DNA of 64,000 bases, taken from contig NZ_UCNN01000008.1 in NCBI RefSeq assembly GCF_900473935.1, forward strand, positions 124,001-188,000, written 5' to 3'. Made by a program: the position numbers and the translations under genes. This document shows, piece after piece, positions 21,578 through 31,124 of this stretch. The notes under the pieces were generated by a model, which saw only the letters and a list, made by a program, of their open reading frames with translations, did not search any database and was not told where the DNA came from. Within the stretch, counting starts at the first letter, position 1. Each line of letters begins with the position of its first letter. Origin of the DNA: Synechococcus sp. UW105. Lineage in GTDB: Bacteria; Cyanobacteriota; Cyanobacteriia; PCC-6307; Cyanobiaceae.

Positions 21578-21604
21578 CCCCTTCATCAACGGTCCACTAG
21601 GAAA

Positions 21605-22108
21605 GTGAGCATCTTCGTCGGCAATCTGCCCTTCCGCGCTGAGCAGGAAGACATCATTGAATTGTTTGCGACCCATGGCGAGGTCTCAAACTGCGCCCTT
21701 CCTTTGGAACGGGACACCGGTCGAAAGCGTGGCTTCGCCTTCATCGAAATGGTCGATGAAGCTGCCGAAGACGCTGCGATCGAGGCGCTCCAGGGTGTTG
21801 AGCTCATGGGTCGTCCCCTGAGGATCAATAAAGCCGAGCCTCGTGGCAGCGCTCCACGTCGTGGTGGCGGTGGTGGCTATGGCGGCGGCGGCGGTGGTTA
21901 CCGCGGCGGTGGTTCGGAAGGAGGTGGTTACCGCAGCGGTGGCGGTGGCGGTTATGGCGGCGGCTCTGGTGCCCGTGGCTGGGAAGATCGCAGTTACGGC
22001 GGTGGCGCTGGCGGTCAGTCCAGTGACTATGACGACGGTCGCAGTCGTCGCCGTCGCAGCGGTGCTGGTGGTGGTGGTGGTGACAGTTACGGCGGTGCTG
22101 AGGGCTGA
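21605..22108 (+). CDS. Glycine-rich RRM RNA-binding protein (Rbp)
   Basis: A 167-residue protein with one RNA-recognition motif and a glycine-rich tail. RNP2 (IFVGNLPF) is at residues 3-10 and RNP1 (RKRGFAFIEM) near 41-50. The tail from about residue 80 has repeated GGGGYGG, YRGGG and YRSGG units and ends in RSRRRRSGAGGGGGDSYGG. Cyanobacterial Rbp proteins resemble plant glycine-rich RNA-binding proteins; several are cold-induced, and some localise photosystem mRNAs to thylakoids. The start is GTG 21605. It converges with dusA, nine bases away. Confidence 0.93.
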   Translation: MSIFVGNLPFRAEQEDIIELFATHGEVSNCALPLERDTGRKRGFAFIEMVDEAAEDAAIEALQGVELMGRPLRINKAEPRGSAPRRGGGGGYGGGGGGYRGGGSEGGGYRSGGGGGYGGGSGARGWEDRSYGGGAGGQSSDYDDGRSRRRRSGAGGGGGDSYGGAEG

Positions 22109-22117
22109 TCTCTGCTT

Positions 22118-23122
22118 TTACAGCCCGGCATCAAGCAGTTGCCGGGCTGCTTCCTCCAGCACCGGGATGTCAGCTCCACGGCGTTGAGCTTTGAGCCCGA
22201 GGTTGCTTCTCCAGTGCCGGGCTCCAGGGACTCCTTCCACCAGTTGCACCAGATGGCGGCAGAGGTCCCAGAGCCTCCCGCCCCGTTCGAGATGAGCTTG
22301 GGCATGGGGGATCAGGCCAAGCACCACACCTGAGGCGGTGATGTTGCGTTCGCTCTCGCCGTAGATCAGTTGGTCGACACATCCCCAACGCAGAGGATGG
22401 GCATAGGCCGATCGCCCCACCATGGCGCCATCACAGCTGCGCAGCGCATCCAGACACTGTTCCGGGGTGTCGAGGCCACCGTTGAGTTCGATCGTCAGCT
22501 CGGGTCTGCGTTGTTTCAGGGCGATGACCCGGTTATGTTGCAGCGGTGGAATTGTGCGGTTCTGCTTGGGGTCGAGTCCCTCCAGCCAGGCTTTGCGGGC
22601 ATGAATCGCGAAGCGTGAGGCACCGCCGGCAGCAACCAGGTCGACAAAGGTCTGGAGCAGGGCATCACTATCGAGGTCGTCGATGCCCACGCGGTGTTTC
22701 ACGGTCACCGGCAGCGGGGAGGCCTGGCACATCGCTTCTACGCAGCGAGCGACCTGTTCTGGTTCCGCCATCAGGCAGGCACCGAAATTGCCTGCTTGCA
22801 CCCTGGGGCTAGGGCAGCCCACGTTGAGGTTGATCTCGTCGTAGCCCCAGTCGGCAGCCATTTTTGTGGCTTCAGCCAGCAGAGCGGGGTCATCGCCCCC
22901 GACCTGTAGGGCAATGGGATGTTCCACCGGATCGAACGCCAACAGGCGTTCCCGACGTTTGCTGTGGTGCAGCGCTTGAGCCACCACCATCTCTGAATAG
23001 AGCAGAGCTCGGCGGCTGATCTGCCGCATCAGCACTCGGAAGTGTCGATCGGTGCAGTCGAGCATCGGCGCGACGCTGAACCTCCAGGCGGGTTCCCGAT
23101 CAATAGGGGGTGGGGAATCCAT
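22118..23122 (-). CDS. dusA: tRNA dihydrouridine synthase (DusA type)
   Basis: A 334-residue FMN enzyme that reduces uridines in the tRNA D-loop. The N-terminus has SVAPMLDCTDRHFRVLMR. NVGCPSPRVQAGNFGACLM contains the catalytic cysteine (in GACLM), VTVKHRVGIDD follows, and LNGGL and MVGRSAYAHP form the phosphate-binding part. The C-terminal helical domain contains LEEAARQLLDAG. Motifs match the DusA branch best. The start is ATG 23122. Its 3' end carries a strong hairpin shared with the convergent Rbp gene. Confidence 0.93.
   Translation of the reverse strand: MDSPPPIDREPAWRFSVAPMLDCTDRHFRVLMRQISRRALLYSEMVVAQALHHSKRRERLLAFDPVEHPIALQVGGDDPALLAEATKMAADWGYDEINLNVGCPSPRVQAGNFGACLMAEPEQVARCVEAMCQASPLPVTVKHRVGIDDLDSDALLQTFVDLVAAGGASRFAIHARKAWLEGLDPKQNRTIPPLQHNRVIALKQRRPELTIELNGGLDTPEQCLDALRSCDGAMVGRSAYAHPLRWGCVDQLIYGESERNITASGVVLGLIPHAQAHLERGGRLWDLCRHLVQLVEGVPGARHWRSNLGLKAQRRGADIPVLEEAARQLLDAGL
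22121..22149. terminator. 10-bp hairpin between convergent rbp and dusA
   Basis: The arms CAGCCCGGCA (22121-22130) and TGCCGGGCTG (22140-22149) are perfectly complementary around a nine-base loop. It covers the dusA stop region and begins 12 bases after the rbp stop codon. Neither side carries a good T-tract, so it may act as a bidirectional 3'-end stabiliser rather than a textbook terminator. Confidence 0.5.
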
Positions 23123-23181
23123 CGCTCCATTCTTCCCTTCCCTTGGACCGAAGCACTTAGATAAGGGGTGTTGATCGATTC

Positions 23182-23706
23182 ATGCTTGAAGCCATGGCCT
23201 CTTCACTGCAGTACTGGTGGCTGAGTCGCCGTTCCCTGCTGTTGGCGATCTTGGCCGGATCGGTCGGTCTGTTCAGGTCGCCGAAGCCTGTGCTGGCTGC
23301 CTCCAAGGCTGATGAAACGGCCTGGGACCTCAGTGATGCGGAGTGGAAGCGCCGCTTGTCTCCGGAGGCTTATCGCGTTTTGCGACAGGAAGGAACGGAA
23401 CCACCGTTTAGCAGTGCTCTCAATGATGAAAAGGGACCAGGCACCTTTCACTGCAGCGGTTGTGATCTGCCTCTGTTCTCCTCTGAGGCCAAGTTCAATA
23501 GCGGCACCGGCTGGCCCAGCTTTTGGCAGGCACTGCCTGGAGCGATCGCCACAAAGATAGATTTCAAGCTGATCATTCCCCGCACCGAATACCACTGCCG
23601 TCGCTGTGGTGGTCATCAGGGCCATGTGTTTAATGACGGGCCCAAACCCACCGGCAAGCGTTTCTGCAACAACGGAGTTGCACTGCGATTCCAGCCCTCT
23701 CCATGA
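23182..23706 (+). CDS. msrB: Exported peptide-methionine (R)-S-oxide reductase MsrB
   Basis: A 174-residue MsrB with a secretion signal. Residues about 15-40 contain SRRSLLLAI followed by a hydrophobic stretch and PVLAAS, which looks like a twin-arginine or Sec signal. The mature enzyme has the two zinc CxxC pairs (CSGC, CRRC), GTGWPSF, a GGHQGHVFNDGP block and the catalytic cysteine in GKRFCNNG. It reduces methionine-R-sulfoxide in oxidised proteins, here in the periplasm or lumen. The start is ATG 23182; ATG 23194 (MASSLQ) also works. It overlaps or nearly abuts the following flavoprotein. Confidence 0.93.
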   Translation: MLEAMASSLQYWWLSRRSLLLAILAGSVGLFRSPKPVLAASKADETAWDLSDAEWKRRLSPEAYRVLRQEGTEPPFSSALNDEKGPGTFHCSGCDLPLFSSEAKFNSGTGWPSFWQALPGAIATKIDFKLIIPRTEYHCRRCGGHQGHVFNDGPKPTGKRFCNNGVALRFQPSP

Positions 23707-24928
23707 TTTGATTGTGATCGGTGGGGGTCCCGCCGGTTTCATGGCAGCGATCACGGCGGCGGAGCAGGGCTGCCAGAGAGTGCTGGTGCTGGAGGCCACA
23801 CCGGACCCGTTGACCAAGGTTCGGATCAGCGGAGGGGGCCGTTGCAATGTCACCCATGCTTGCTGGGACCCTCGGGAACTGGTCGGTCATTACCCCCGCG
23901 GTAGCCGCCCCCTGCGCGGGCCGTTCAGCCGTTTTGCTTGTGGTGATGCCGTGGGCTGGTTCTCAGACCATGGCCTTGAGTTGGTGGAGGAACCTGATGG
24001 CCGCATGTTCCCCCAAGCCAACCGTTCCGAGGCGGTGATCGATTGCCTGCTCAAGGCTTCCCGTGCAGTTGGTGTGGCGTTGGAATGCCGTGCTCCGGTG
24101 CGCCGGGTGGAGACCACCCAAGCCGGTTTCGTGGTGCATGGTTCTGGTGGTCGGGTCTGGCGTGGCTGCAGGCTGTTGCTGGCCACCGGTGGCCACCCCA
24201 GTGGCCGACGCTTTGCTCAGCTTTTGGGGCATGGGGTGACGCCTCCGTTGCCTTCCTTGTTCACCTTGGCTCTGGAAGCACCAGCGATTACGGCTTGCAG
24301 TGGCATCGCTCTTGATGATGTCAGCCTCGAAGTGAAGTGCGATCAGCAGCGTTTTCGGCAGACCGGTCGTGTGCTGATCACTCACTGGGGTCTCAGCGGA
24401 CCCGCCACCTTGCGCCTGAGTGCTTTTGCAGCGCGCGCTTTGCATGGCCAGCGTTATCGGGGTGTTCTGCTAGTGCGCTGGGTTGGGGGCCACACACTGG
24501 ATCAGGTCGCGTCTGAGTTGGCGCAGTTGCGCCGGGAGCAGCCACGACGCAGTTTGGCGGTGGCCAGGCCTTGGCCTGAACGCTTGCCGCGTCGCCTTTG
24601 GTTGGCTTTGCTCTCGCAGGTAGGGGCCGACTCGCAGCGCCGCTGGGCTGATTGTCCCGGGAGTTGGGAGCGGGCTTTGGCCCAGGCTCTCACCGGAAGT
24701 CGTTACCCGATTCGCGGTCGCGGTCCGTTCGGGGAGGAGTTCGTCACAGCTGGCGGGGTGGATCTAGGGGAGATCAATCTGGCCACGATGGAGAGTCGGC
24801 GGCTGCCAGGGCTTTATCTCGCTGGTGAGCTGATGGATGTCGATGGGGTCACCGGAGGTTTCAATTTTCAGCACTGCTGGAGCAGCGGCTGGCTGGCTGG
24901 TCAGGCCATAGCCGCGTCTCTGTCTTGA
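23678..24928 (+). CDS. HI0933-family (BaiN/RdsA-like) FAD/NAD(P)-binding oxidoreductase
   Basis: A flavoprotein of about 416 residues. The N-terminal dinucleotide-binding motif VIGGGPAGFMAAI and the family motif ISGGGRCNVTHA are present, then QLLGHGVTPPLPSLFTL and the C-terminal GGVDLGEINLATMESRRLPGLYLAGEL and DGVTGGFNFQHCWSSGW. Substrate is unknown for most members. The start is unclear: no ATG lies near the motif; TTG 23678 overlaps msrB by 29 bases and TTG 23708 begins right at the motif. Longer ATG-type readings from 23606 lie entirely within msrB and are unlikely. Confidence 0.88.
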   Translation: MHCDSSPLHDLIVIGGGPAGFMAAITAAEQGCQRVLVLEATPDPLTKVRISGGGRCNVTHACWDPRELVGHYPRGSRPLRGPFSRFACGDAVGWFSDHGLELVEEPDGRMFPQANRSEAVIDCLLKASRAVGVALECRAPVRRVETTQAGFVVHGSGGRVWRGCRLLLATGGHPSGRRFAQLLGHGVTPPLPSLFTLALEAPAITACSGIALDDVSLEVKCDQQRFRQTGRVLITHWGLSGPATLRLSAFAARALHGQRYRGVLLVRWVGGHTLDQVASELAQLRREQPRRSLAVARPWPERLPRRLWLALLSQVGADSQRRWADCPGSWERALAQALTGSRYPIRGRGPFGEEFVTAGGVDLGEINLATMESRRLPGLYLAGELMDVDGVTGGFNFQHCWSSGWLAGQAIAASLS

Positions 24929-24936
24929 TCGGAATG

Positions 24937-24965
24937 GCCTGCATCGTCTTCAAAGCGATGCAGGC
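24937..24965. terminator. 10-bp hairpin between the convergent flavoprotein gene and pilC
   Basis: The arms GCCTGCATCG (24937-24946) and CGATGCAGGC (24956-24965) pair perfectly around a nine-base loop and fill most of the 37-base gap between two convergent stop codons. No T-tract is visible on either side. A bidirectional termination or 3'-end protection role is inferred. Confidence 0.5.
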
Positions 24966-26264
24966 TCAGTTGATCTGATCGAACACGGTGAACATCGGCA
25001 GATACATCGCCAGCAGAATGGAGCCGACGATGCCGCCAACGACCACGATCATTGCTGGTTCGAGCATCGAGGTGAGGGCCTTGACCGCTGCCGAGACCTC
25101 GTCTTCGTAGAAGTCGGCCACCTTGCTCAGCATCTGATCCATCTCTCCGGTTTCTTCGCCGATGGCCAGCATGCTCAGGGCCATATCGGGTAGAACTTTT
25201 TGGCGGATCAGGGCGGCGCTCAGTAGCACCCCTTCCTGCACCCGGTTGCGGGATTCCAGAATCGCGTCGGAAATGATCGCGTTGCCGGCGGTTTCGCTCG
25301 AGATCTCTAAGGACATCAGGATTGGAACACCTGCCCGGGTCAGGGAGCTGAAAATCCGACAGAACTGGGCGGTGGCCGTTTTCATGATCAGATCCCCAAA
25401 GAGAGGCAGTTTCAGGATCAGGCGATCGATCACACGCCGCCCGTTGTGCGTGGCGTAGTAGCGGCTGATCAGCCAGATCCCTATCAGCCCGGCGCCGGCA
25501 ATCAGTAGGGCAAAAGACGATCGCAATAAGGCGCTCAAATCCACCATCAGCTGAGTGAACAGCGGTAGCTCTGCTCCTAGGTCTTCAAAGATCCCCGCGA
25601 AGGTTGGAATCAAAAAGATGGTCATTCCCAGAAACACCAGGATGGCGATTGCCAGAACGGCGACTGGATAGCCCAGGGCGCCTTTGATCTGGTTTTGCAG
25701 CCTGGCGTTGTCTTCAAGCAGCTTGGCTAAACGTTTCAGTGATTCGTCGAGGACGCCTCCCGCTTCTCCGGCTTCGACCATGGCAATGCTGAGCTTGTCG
25801 AACACCTTCGGCCATTGGCGCATGGCAGCCGCCATGGCCGTGCCTTGATTCACATCCAGGCCGATCTGCAGCAATGCTCGCTTGAACATCGGCAGTCGCT
25901 GCTGGCTGGCCATCAGATCCAGGCTGCGCACAATTGGCACCCCTGCATCCACAAGTGCCGCCAGCTTGCTGGCGAAAACTGCCTTTTCTCGCACCCCGGG
26001 TGCCTTTTCAAAGGCGCCACTGAGATCGAAGGAGAGCATGGCTTGCAGGCCGCCTTTTGCCTGTCCTTCCCTCGTGTTGTTGGGGTTGCTTCCACGCTTC
26101 CGTGGCCTTCCACCTTGGTCGGTTGGCTCCTCCATCTGAACCGTTGTCGCCTTGATGCCCCGCCGCCGCAGCAGCTTGCGCGCCGTTGCTTGATCCGGAG
26201 CTTGGATCCGCAGGGTTCGGTCTCCTCCACTGGTGGCCTGATAGGTGGCAATGAAGCTGGCCAT
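24966..26264 (-). CDS. pilC: Type IV pilus inner-membrane platform protein PilC
   Basis: A 432-residue GspF/PilC protein, the membrane platform on which the pilus assembly and retraction motors act. It has the two GspF-type repeats (FASKLAALVDAGVPIVRSLDLMA and FCRIFSSLTRAGVPILMSLEISS), three membrane segments (one near residue 215, one near 265, one at the C-terminus IVVVGGIVGSILLAMYLPMF), and conserved SMLAIGEETGEMD. The start is ATG 26264. It is last in a pilB-pilT-pilC operon. In cyanobacteria these genes serve motility and natural DNA uptake; in open-ocean strains competence or adhesion is the likely use. Confidence 0.95.
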   Translation of the reverse strand: MASFIATYQATSGGDRTLRIQAPDQATARKLLRRRGIKATTVQMEEPTDQGGRPRKRGSNPNNTREGQAKGGLQAMLSFDLSGAFEKAPGVREKAVFASKLAALVDAGVPIVRSLDLMASQQRLPMFKRALLQIGLDVNQGTAMAAAMRQWPKVFDKLSIAMVEAGEAGGVLDESLKRLAKLLEDNARLQNQIKGALGYPVAVLAIAILVFLGMTIFLIPTFAGIFEDLGAELPLFTQLMVDLSALLRSSFALLIAGAGLIGIWLISRYYATHNGRRVIDRLILKLPLFGDLIMKTATAQFCRIFSSLTRAGVPILMSLEISSETAGNAIISDAILESRNRVQEGVLLSAALIRQKVLPDMALSMLAIGEETGEMDQMLSKVADFYEDEVSAAVKALTSMLEPAMIVVVGGIVGSILLAMYLPMFTVFDQIN

Positions 26265-26274
26265 GGCGTTCGGC

Positions 26275-27360
26275 TCAGCTGTTCCCTAGGAGACGATTCA
26301 GTTCGCCTGGTTTCCCGGCCTTGGTCATGGCTTCTGCCTGGCTGATTGCTCCGGTTTCCACGAGATTGGCAAGGGCCCGCTCCAGGGTCTGCATGCCCAG
26401 TTCACCCCCGGTCTGAAGTTGGGAATAGAGCTGAGCCGTTTTGCCTTCACGGATCAGGTTTGCGATCGCCGGGGTGTTGATCAAGATCTCTTGAGCCATC
26501 ACCCGTCCGAATTCGCCGGGCTGCGGCTTGTCGCGACGGCAGAGGGTCTGGGAGAACACGGCCATCAGACTTCCCGATAGCTGTACCCGGATTTGGGTCT
26601 GCTGGCCAGGTGGGAACACATCCACCATGCGATCGACGGTCTGGGCGGCTGAGCTTGTGTGCAGGGTGCCGAAGACCAGGTGACCGGTTTCGGCTGCACT
26701 GATGGCGAGTTGAATCGTTTCCAGATCGCGCATCTCACCCACGAGAATCACGTCGGGGTCTTCGCGCAGCGCAGCCCGTAGGGCATTGGCAAAGCTGCGA
26801 GTGTCTTCATGCAATTGGCGCTGGTGCACCATGCTGCGGTCACTGCGGTACACGAATTCGATCGGATCTTCGATCGTGAGGATGTGCTCGCTGCGGGTGT
26901 GGTTGATGTGGTCGAGCAGTGCCGCCAATGTGGTTGTTTTGCCGGATCCGGTCGGTCCCGTCACCAGCACAAGGCCGCGGGGGCGGGCAGAGGTTTCCAC
27001 CACCACTGGGGGCAGGTTGAGCGCCTCGATGCTGGGAATTGAACTGCCGAGCGCCCTGAGGCAGGCGGCATAGCTGCCCTTCTGGCGATAGACGTTCACG
27101 CGGAAGCGTGCCACGCCTTTGAGGCCGTAGGCACAATCGAGCTCCCAGGTCTGTTCCAGCGTCTTGCGCTGGCTGTTATTAAGCATTGAGAAGATCAGGC
27201 GGTTGCAGCTCTCCTCACTCAGCGGTGTGTCGGAGAGGGGGCGCAGTTCGCCGCTGAAACGGCCGTACGGTGGTTGGCCGCAAGCGAGATGCAGATCACT
27301 GCCTTCGGCCTTGACCAGTTGCTCCATCAGGTCTTCGATCATCAGATCCATGGCAGGCAC
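26275..27360 (-). CDS. pilT: Type IV pilus retraction ATPase PilT
   Basis: A 361-residue hexameric ATPase that depolymerises pilin. Walker A GPTGSGKTTT, the Asp-box ILTIEDPIE, Walker B VILVGEMRDLETIQLAISAAETGH and the His box THLVFGTLHTSSA-type region (GTLHTSSAAQ) are all present, as is the PilT-type GSLMAVFSQTLCRRD stretch and the AIRE-like loop region (ANLIREGKTAQLYSQLQTG). The start is ATG 27360, two bases after the pilB stop, and its stop is ten bases before pilC, so the three form one operon. Confidence 0.95.
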   Translation of the reverse strand: MPAMDLMIEDLMEQLVKAEGSDLHLACGQPPYGRFSGELRPLSDTPLSEESCNRLIFSMLNNSQRKTLEQTWELDCAYGLKGVARFRVNVYRQKGSYAACLRALGSSIPSIEALNLPPVVVETSARPRGLVLVTGPTGSGKTTTLAALLDHINHTRSEHILTIEDPIEFVYRSDRSMVHQRQLHEDTRSFANALRAALREDPDVILVGEMRDLETIQLAISAAETGHLVFGTLHTSSAAQTVDRMVDVFPPGQQTQIRVQLSGSLMAVFSQTLCRRDKPQPGEFGRVMAQEILINTPAIANLIREGKTAQLYSQLQTGGELGMQTLERALANLVETGAISQAEAMTKAGKPGELNRLLGNS

Positions 27361-27361
27361 C

Positions 27362-29098
27362 TCACTGACGAGGGGTCAGACAGTACGGACATTCCAGCCA
27401 GCCTTCCTGTAGTCCGCCACCACATCGTTCACAGGTGACGGTGCTGAGAGCCCTGGCCCGTCGCTCTGACTCCAGGCCTGAGTCGGTGAGGATCATCCGG
27501 CCCACTTCTTCCAAGGTGGTCTGACCCTGACGCACCAACTCGAGGCTGTAGCCCAGCAGGGTTTTCATGCCCGATTCCAGAGCCAGACGACGGAGCACAT
27601 CGGTGGTGGCACCGTTGGCTACCGCGGTGGCCAACTGCTCGTTCATGCGCAGCACTTCGTACACACCGATCCGGCCTCGATAACCGCTGCCCTGACAGTG
27701 GGGACAGGGGTCGCCACTCTGGTCACGATTGCCATCGTGGTGGTGGGCTCGGTAGAAGCGCACACCTGTCTCATGGTGCGTCATGAGCCCGAATCGGCCC
27801 AGTTCAGTGGCATCGGGTTGATAGCTTTCGCGGCAATGGCTACAGACACGCCGTAGCAGCCGTTGCGACACGATCCCGATCAGGGAAGCGCTGACCATGA
27901 AGGGTTCCACCCCCATCTCGCCAAGGCGGGCGATAGCGCTTGGGGCGTCGTTGCAGTGCAGGGTGGTGAGCACCAGGTGGCCGGTCAGGGCAGCTTCGAT
28001 CGCTGTTTTGGCTGTTTCTAGATCACGGGTCTCTCCCACGAGAAGCACGTCTGGGTCTTGTCGCATGAACGCCCGTAGGGCCGTGCTGAAGTCGAAGCCC
28101 TTTTCCCGGTTCACCTGGCATTGGGTGATGCCTGGGAGGGTGTATTCGATTGGATCCTCCACCGTTGAGATATTGATCCCGGGATCGTTGCGTTCCGCCA
28201 GCAGCGAGTAGAGAGTCGTCGATTTTCCTGATCCTGTTGGACCAGTCACCAGGATCATGCCGAATGGCTTTGAGCCGAGGCTGCGCACCAGTTCGAGTGC
28301 CTCCGGGTTGCTGATCAGCTTGTCGAGGCCCAGTTGCGTGGATGAGCTGTCGAGGAGTCGCAGCACGATCTTTTCCCCGAAGCGGCTCGGCAGACTGCTG
28401 ACGCGGAAATCAACGCTGCGTTTGCGAAAGCGGCGGCGGATTCGACCGTCTTGGGCTTGCCGTCGTTCGGCGATATCCAGGTCGGCCATGATCTTGAAGC
28501 GTGAGGTCACGGCTGGCACCAGGCGACTGGGCAGCGGTTCGCTGTAGCTCTGCAACACACCGTCCTGGCGGAAGCGCACCTGGAGGCCGATTTGTTGGGG
28601 TTCCACGTGAATGTCGCTTGCCCCAAGTTGCAGGGCCTGAAGCAGGATGCGGTTCACCAGATTCACCACTGGTGAGGCGTTCGTGTCTCGGAAGGTCTGT
28701 TCGAGGTCTTCGTGTCTTGAGCCCAGTCGGGCTGCTTCATCGGGCTCTTCTTCCAGCACCCCGTCGCTGTTGAAGCCAGATAGCAGTGAATCGAGGTTGA
28801 TGGGTGCCTCGCTCTCTTCCTGGCTTTCTGGGGGGTCATCCAGTGTTTCCTCTCCAGGATCCTGCGGCAGGTTGATGTCTGCTTCTGCTTGATTTGACTC
28901 CGCCACAGCGGCAGTGGTCTGGTTGTCTTCCTGGCTCTGGAGGGCCATCAGGGCTGCGGCCAGGCGTGGATGCTTGTTGGGGACAAGTCCTTTTGCTTCA
29001 AGTCTTGTCAGCAGTTGCTGATGGCTGTCTTGATCCAGTCGTTCCGGGACCGGTTCCTGCAACAGCAGCTCCAGGACAAAACGCTGCTGGTCTCTCAC
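27362..29098 (-). CDS. pilB: Type IV pilus extension ATPase PilB
   Basis: A 578-residue GspE/PilB ATPase that powers pilus assembly. Residues 1-110 are acidic and low-complexity in place of a full N-terminal GSPII_E domain. The motor domain has Walker [11 protein letters not shown], the Asp box STVEDPIEY, Walker [24 protein letters not shown] and the His box TTLHCNDA. Zinc-type cysteine pairs follow (CSHCRES and [12 protein letters not shown]), and the extreme C-terminus has two more CxxC pairs (CERCG, CPYC). The start is GTG 29098; the frame upstream is open to 29165 but has no usual start codon. Confidence 0.93.
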   Translation of the reverse strand: MRDQQRFVLELLLQEPVPERLDQDSHQQLLTRLEAKGLVPNKHPRLAAALMALQSQEDNQTTAAVAESNQAEADINLPQDPGEETLDDPPESQEESEAPINLDSLLSGFNSDGVLEEEPDEAARLGSRHEDLEQTFRDTNASPVVNLVNRILLQALQLGASDIHVEPQQIGLQVRFRQDGVLQSYSEPLPSRLVPAVTSRFKIMADLDIAERRQAQDGRIRRRFRKRSVDFRVSSLPSRFGEKIVLRLLDSSSTQLGLDKLISNPEALELVRSLGSKPFGMILVTGPTGSGKSTTLYSLLAERNDPGINISTVEDPIEYTLPGITQCQVNREKGFDFSTALRAFMRQDPDVLLVGETRDLETAKTAIEAALTGHLVLTTLHCNDAPSAIARLGEMGVEPFMVSASLIGIVSQRLLRRVCSHCRESYQPDATELGRFGLMTHHETGVRFYRAHHHDGNRDQSGDPCPHCQGSGYRGRIGVYEVLRMNEQLATAVANGATTDVLRRLALESGMKTLLGYSLELVRQGQTTLEEVGRMILTDSGLESERRARALSTVTCERCGGGLQEGWLECPYCLTPRQ

Positions 29099-29207
29099 GG
29101 TGGGGCTGCGGCGAGGGATCTGGTGCTGGAGGTGCGGGCTTCCGCCGCTTGTGGGAGGTGAGCCTTACCTATCAACATGTCTAGGTGTGAATCTGCAACT
29201 GGTCAGC

Positions 29208-29945
29208 ATGAGTGGCGATCCCTCTTCATCAGCTCACGATCCCGCCGCTGATGCTGCAGCACCCGGTCCAGGTCCCGAGGCTGCGGCCGAGACTGTGGAT
29301 GCTCCGAGTGATGCAGCCAGCGCTCCCTCTCCGGATCCAACAGCAGCCGGTGGCAAAGACAATGAAGCGCGCTTGGAGCAGTTGGAGCGCGAACACAGCA
29401 GCTTGCGCGAAGAACACGAGACCCTGCGCAGCCAATACATGCGCATCGCTGCTGATTTCGACAACTTCCGCAAGCGTCAGAGCCGAGATCAGGATGATCT
29501 CAAGGTGCAACTCACCTGCAGCACATTGAGCGAGATCCTGCCGGTGGTGGACAACTTCGAGCGTGCCCGGCATCAGCTCAATCCCGAAGGTGAAGAGGCC
29601 CAGGCTTTACATCGCAGCTATCAGGGTCTCTACAAGCAGCTGGTGGATGTGTTGAAGCAACTTGGTGTTGCTCCGATGCGGGTTGTGGGTCAGGAGTTCG
29701 ATCCCAGCTTGCATGAGGCTGTTTTGCGGGAACCGAGCGATCAGCACCATGAAGACGTGGTGATCGAAGAGCTGCAGCGGGGGTATCACCTCAATGGCCG
29801 TGTGCTCCGCCACGCCATGGTGAAGGTGTCGATGGGGCCCGGACCCCAAGGTGATGTCGCCTCCGCAACGGCGCCTGATTCTCCCGCTGATGCTCAGGAT
29901 TCTGGCCCTGCGATGGAGGGAGAACCCAACCAACAGGAGAGTTGA
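29208..29945 (+). CDS. grpE: Nucleotide exchange factor GrpE
   Basis: A 245-residue GrpE that releases ADP from DnaK. The first 80 residues are Ala/Pro/Asp-rich and probably disordered; a long coiled coil follows ([21 protein letters not shown]), then the conserved [11 protein letters not shown] and the C-terminal beta domain with [12 protein letters not shown] and [21 protein letters not shown] 29208 (MSGDPSS) was chosen over longer readings from 29100 that fit no GrpE. It starts an operon with dnaJ, a TusA-like gene and rsgA, divergent from pilB. No heat-shock CIRCE element is visible in the short leader. Confidence 0.95.
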   Translation: MSGDPSSSAHDPAADAAAPGPGPEAAAETVDAPSDAASAPSPDPTAAGGKDNEARLEQLEREHSSLREEHETLRSQYMRIAADFDNFRKRQSRDQDDLKVQLTCSTLSEILPVVDNFERARHQLNPEGEEAQALHRSYQGLYKQLVDVLKQLGVAPMRVVGQEFDPSLHEAVLREPSDQHHEDVVIEELQRGYHLNGRVLRHAMVKVSMGPGPQGDVASATAPDSPADAQDSGPAMEGEPNQQES

Positions 29946-29990
29946 GCTCCCTGGGCTGGCCCTTAGGGTGATGAACGGGATGACGAGCTG

Positions 29991-31124
29991 ATGGCCGATT
30001 ACTACGACCTGCTCGGCGTCAGTCGTGACGCCGATGCCGACACGCTCAAGCGTGCCTATCGGCGGCTTGCTCGTCAGTATCACCCTGATATCAATAAGGA
30101 TCCTGGAGCTGAGGATCGCTTCAAGGAGATCGGCAGGGCCTACGAGGTCCTCAGCGATCCACAGACCAAGGCCCGTTACGACCAGTTCGGTGAAGCTGGT
30201 CTGGGTGGAGCTGCAGGGATGCCCGATATGGGCGATATGGGCGGCTTTGCTGATCTCTTTGAAACCTTTTTCAGTGGTTTCGGGGGTGCTGCTGGAGGTG
30301 CTGGAGCTCGTCCGCGGCGGCGGGGCCCCCAGCAAGGCGATGACCTTCGCTACGACCTGACGATCGACTTCAATCAGGCCGTGTTCGGCCAAGAGAGGGA
30401 GATCCGCATTCCTCACCTGGAAACCTGCACCACGTGCAACGGCTCTGGGGCTAAGTCGGGAAGTGGTCCCACCACCTGCTCCACCTGCGGTGGTGTCGGT
30501 CAGGTGCGGCGCGCTACCCGCACTCCTTTCGGAAATTTCACCCAGGTGGCGGAATGTCCCACCTGTGGCGGCAGCGGTCAGGTCATCGCTGATCCTTGTT
30601 CAGCCTGTGGTGGCCAAGGAGTGATTCAGGTGCGCAAGAAACTGCGCATCAATATTCCCGCTGGTGTTGATACGGGCACGCGCTTGCGTGTTGCGGGCGA
30701 AGGCAATGCCGGCCTCCGTGGTGGTCCTTCAGGTGACCTCTACGTCTTTCTTACGGTCAAAAGCCATCCCAGTTTGCGCAGGGATGGCCTCACCGTTCTC
30801 TCCGATGTGAAGGTGAGCTATCTCCAGGCCATTCTCGGAGACACGATTGAGGTGGAGACCGTTGACGGTCCCACCAGTTTGGAGATTCCGGTCGGCACTC
30901 AGCCCAATGCGGTGCTCACCCTCGAGAACAAGGGCATCCCTAAGTTGGGTAACCCAGTGGCCAGAGGTAATCAAAGGGTCACAGTGTCTGTTCAGTTGCC
31001 CACTCGTCTCAATGAGGAGGAGCGCACGCTGCTGGAACAGTTGGCCGGTCACCATTCAGCGCGAGGTGTGCAGCATCACCACCACAACAGCGGTCTCTTC
31101 GCACGACTGTTTGGTCAAGGTTGA
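29991..31124 (+). CDS. dnaJ: Chaperone DnaJ
   Basis: A 377-residue type I J-protein that delivers clients to DnaK. It has the J domain ([12 protein letters not shown] to about residue 66) with the essential HPD tripeptide in YHPDIN, a Gly/Phe linker with repeated MGDMGGF, and four zinc-finger repeats [24 protein letters not shown] and CSACGGQG. The two C-terminal client-binding beta domains and a His-rich tail (QHHHHN) follow. The start is ATG 29991, 45 bases after grpE. The stop overlaps the next gene by four bases. Confidence 0.97.
   Translation: MADYYDLLGVSRDADADTLKRAYRRLARQYHPDINKDPGAEDRFKEIGRAYEVLSDPQTKARYDQFGEAGLGGAAGMPDMGDMGGFADLFETFFSGFGGAAGGAGARPRRRGPQQGDDLRYDLTIDFNQAVFGQEREIRIPHLETCTTCNGSGAKSGSGPTTCSTCGGVGQVRRATRTPFGNFTQVAECPTCGGSGQVIADPCSACGGQGVIQVRKKLRINIPAGVDTGTRLRVAGEGNAGLRGGPSGDLYVFLTVKSHPSLRRDGLTVLSDVKVSYLQAILGDTIEVETVDGPTSLEIPVGTQPNAVLTLENKGIPKLGNPVARGNQRVTVSVQLPTRLNEEERTLLEQLAGHHSARGVQHHHHNSGLFARLFGQG

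Noticed and set aside
21843-22187. Ala/Val-rich open frame over the Rbp glycine tail
   Set aside because: The GGT/GGC repeat is open in more than one frame. The RRM reading frame explains the region and this one carries no domain.
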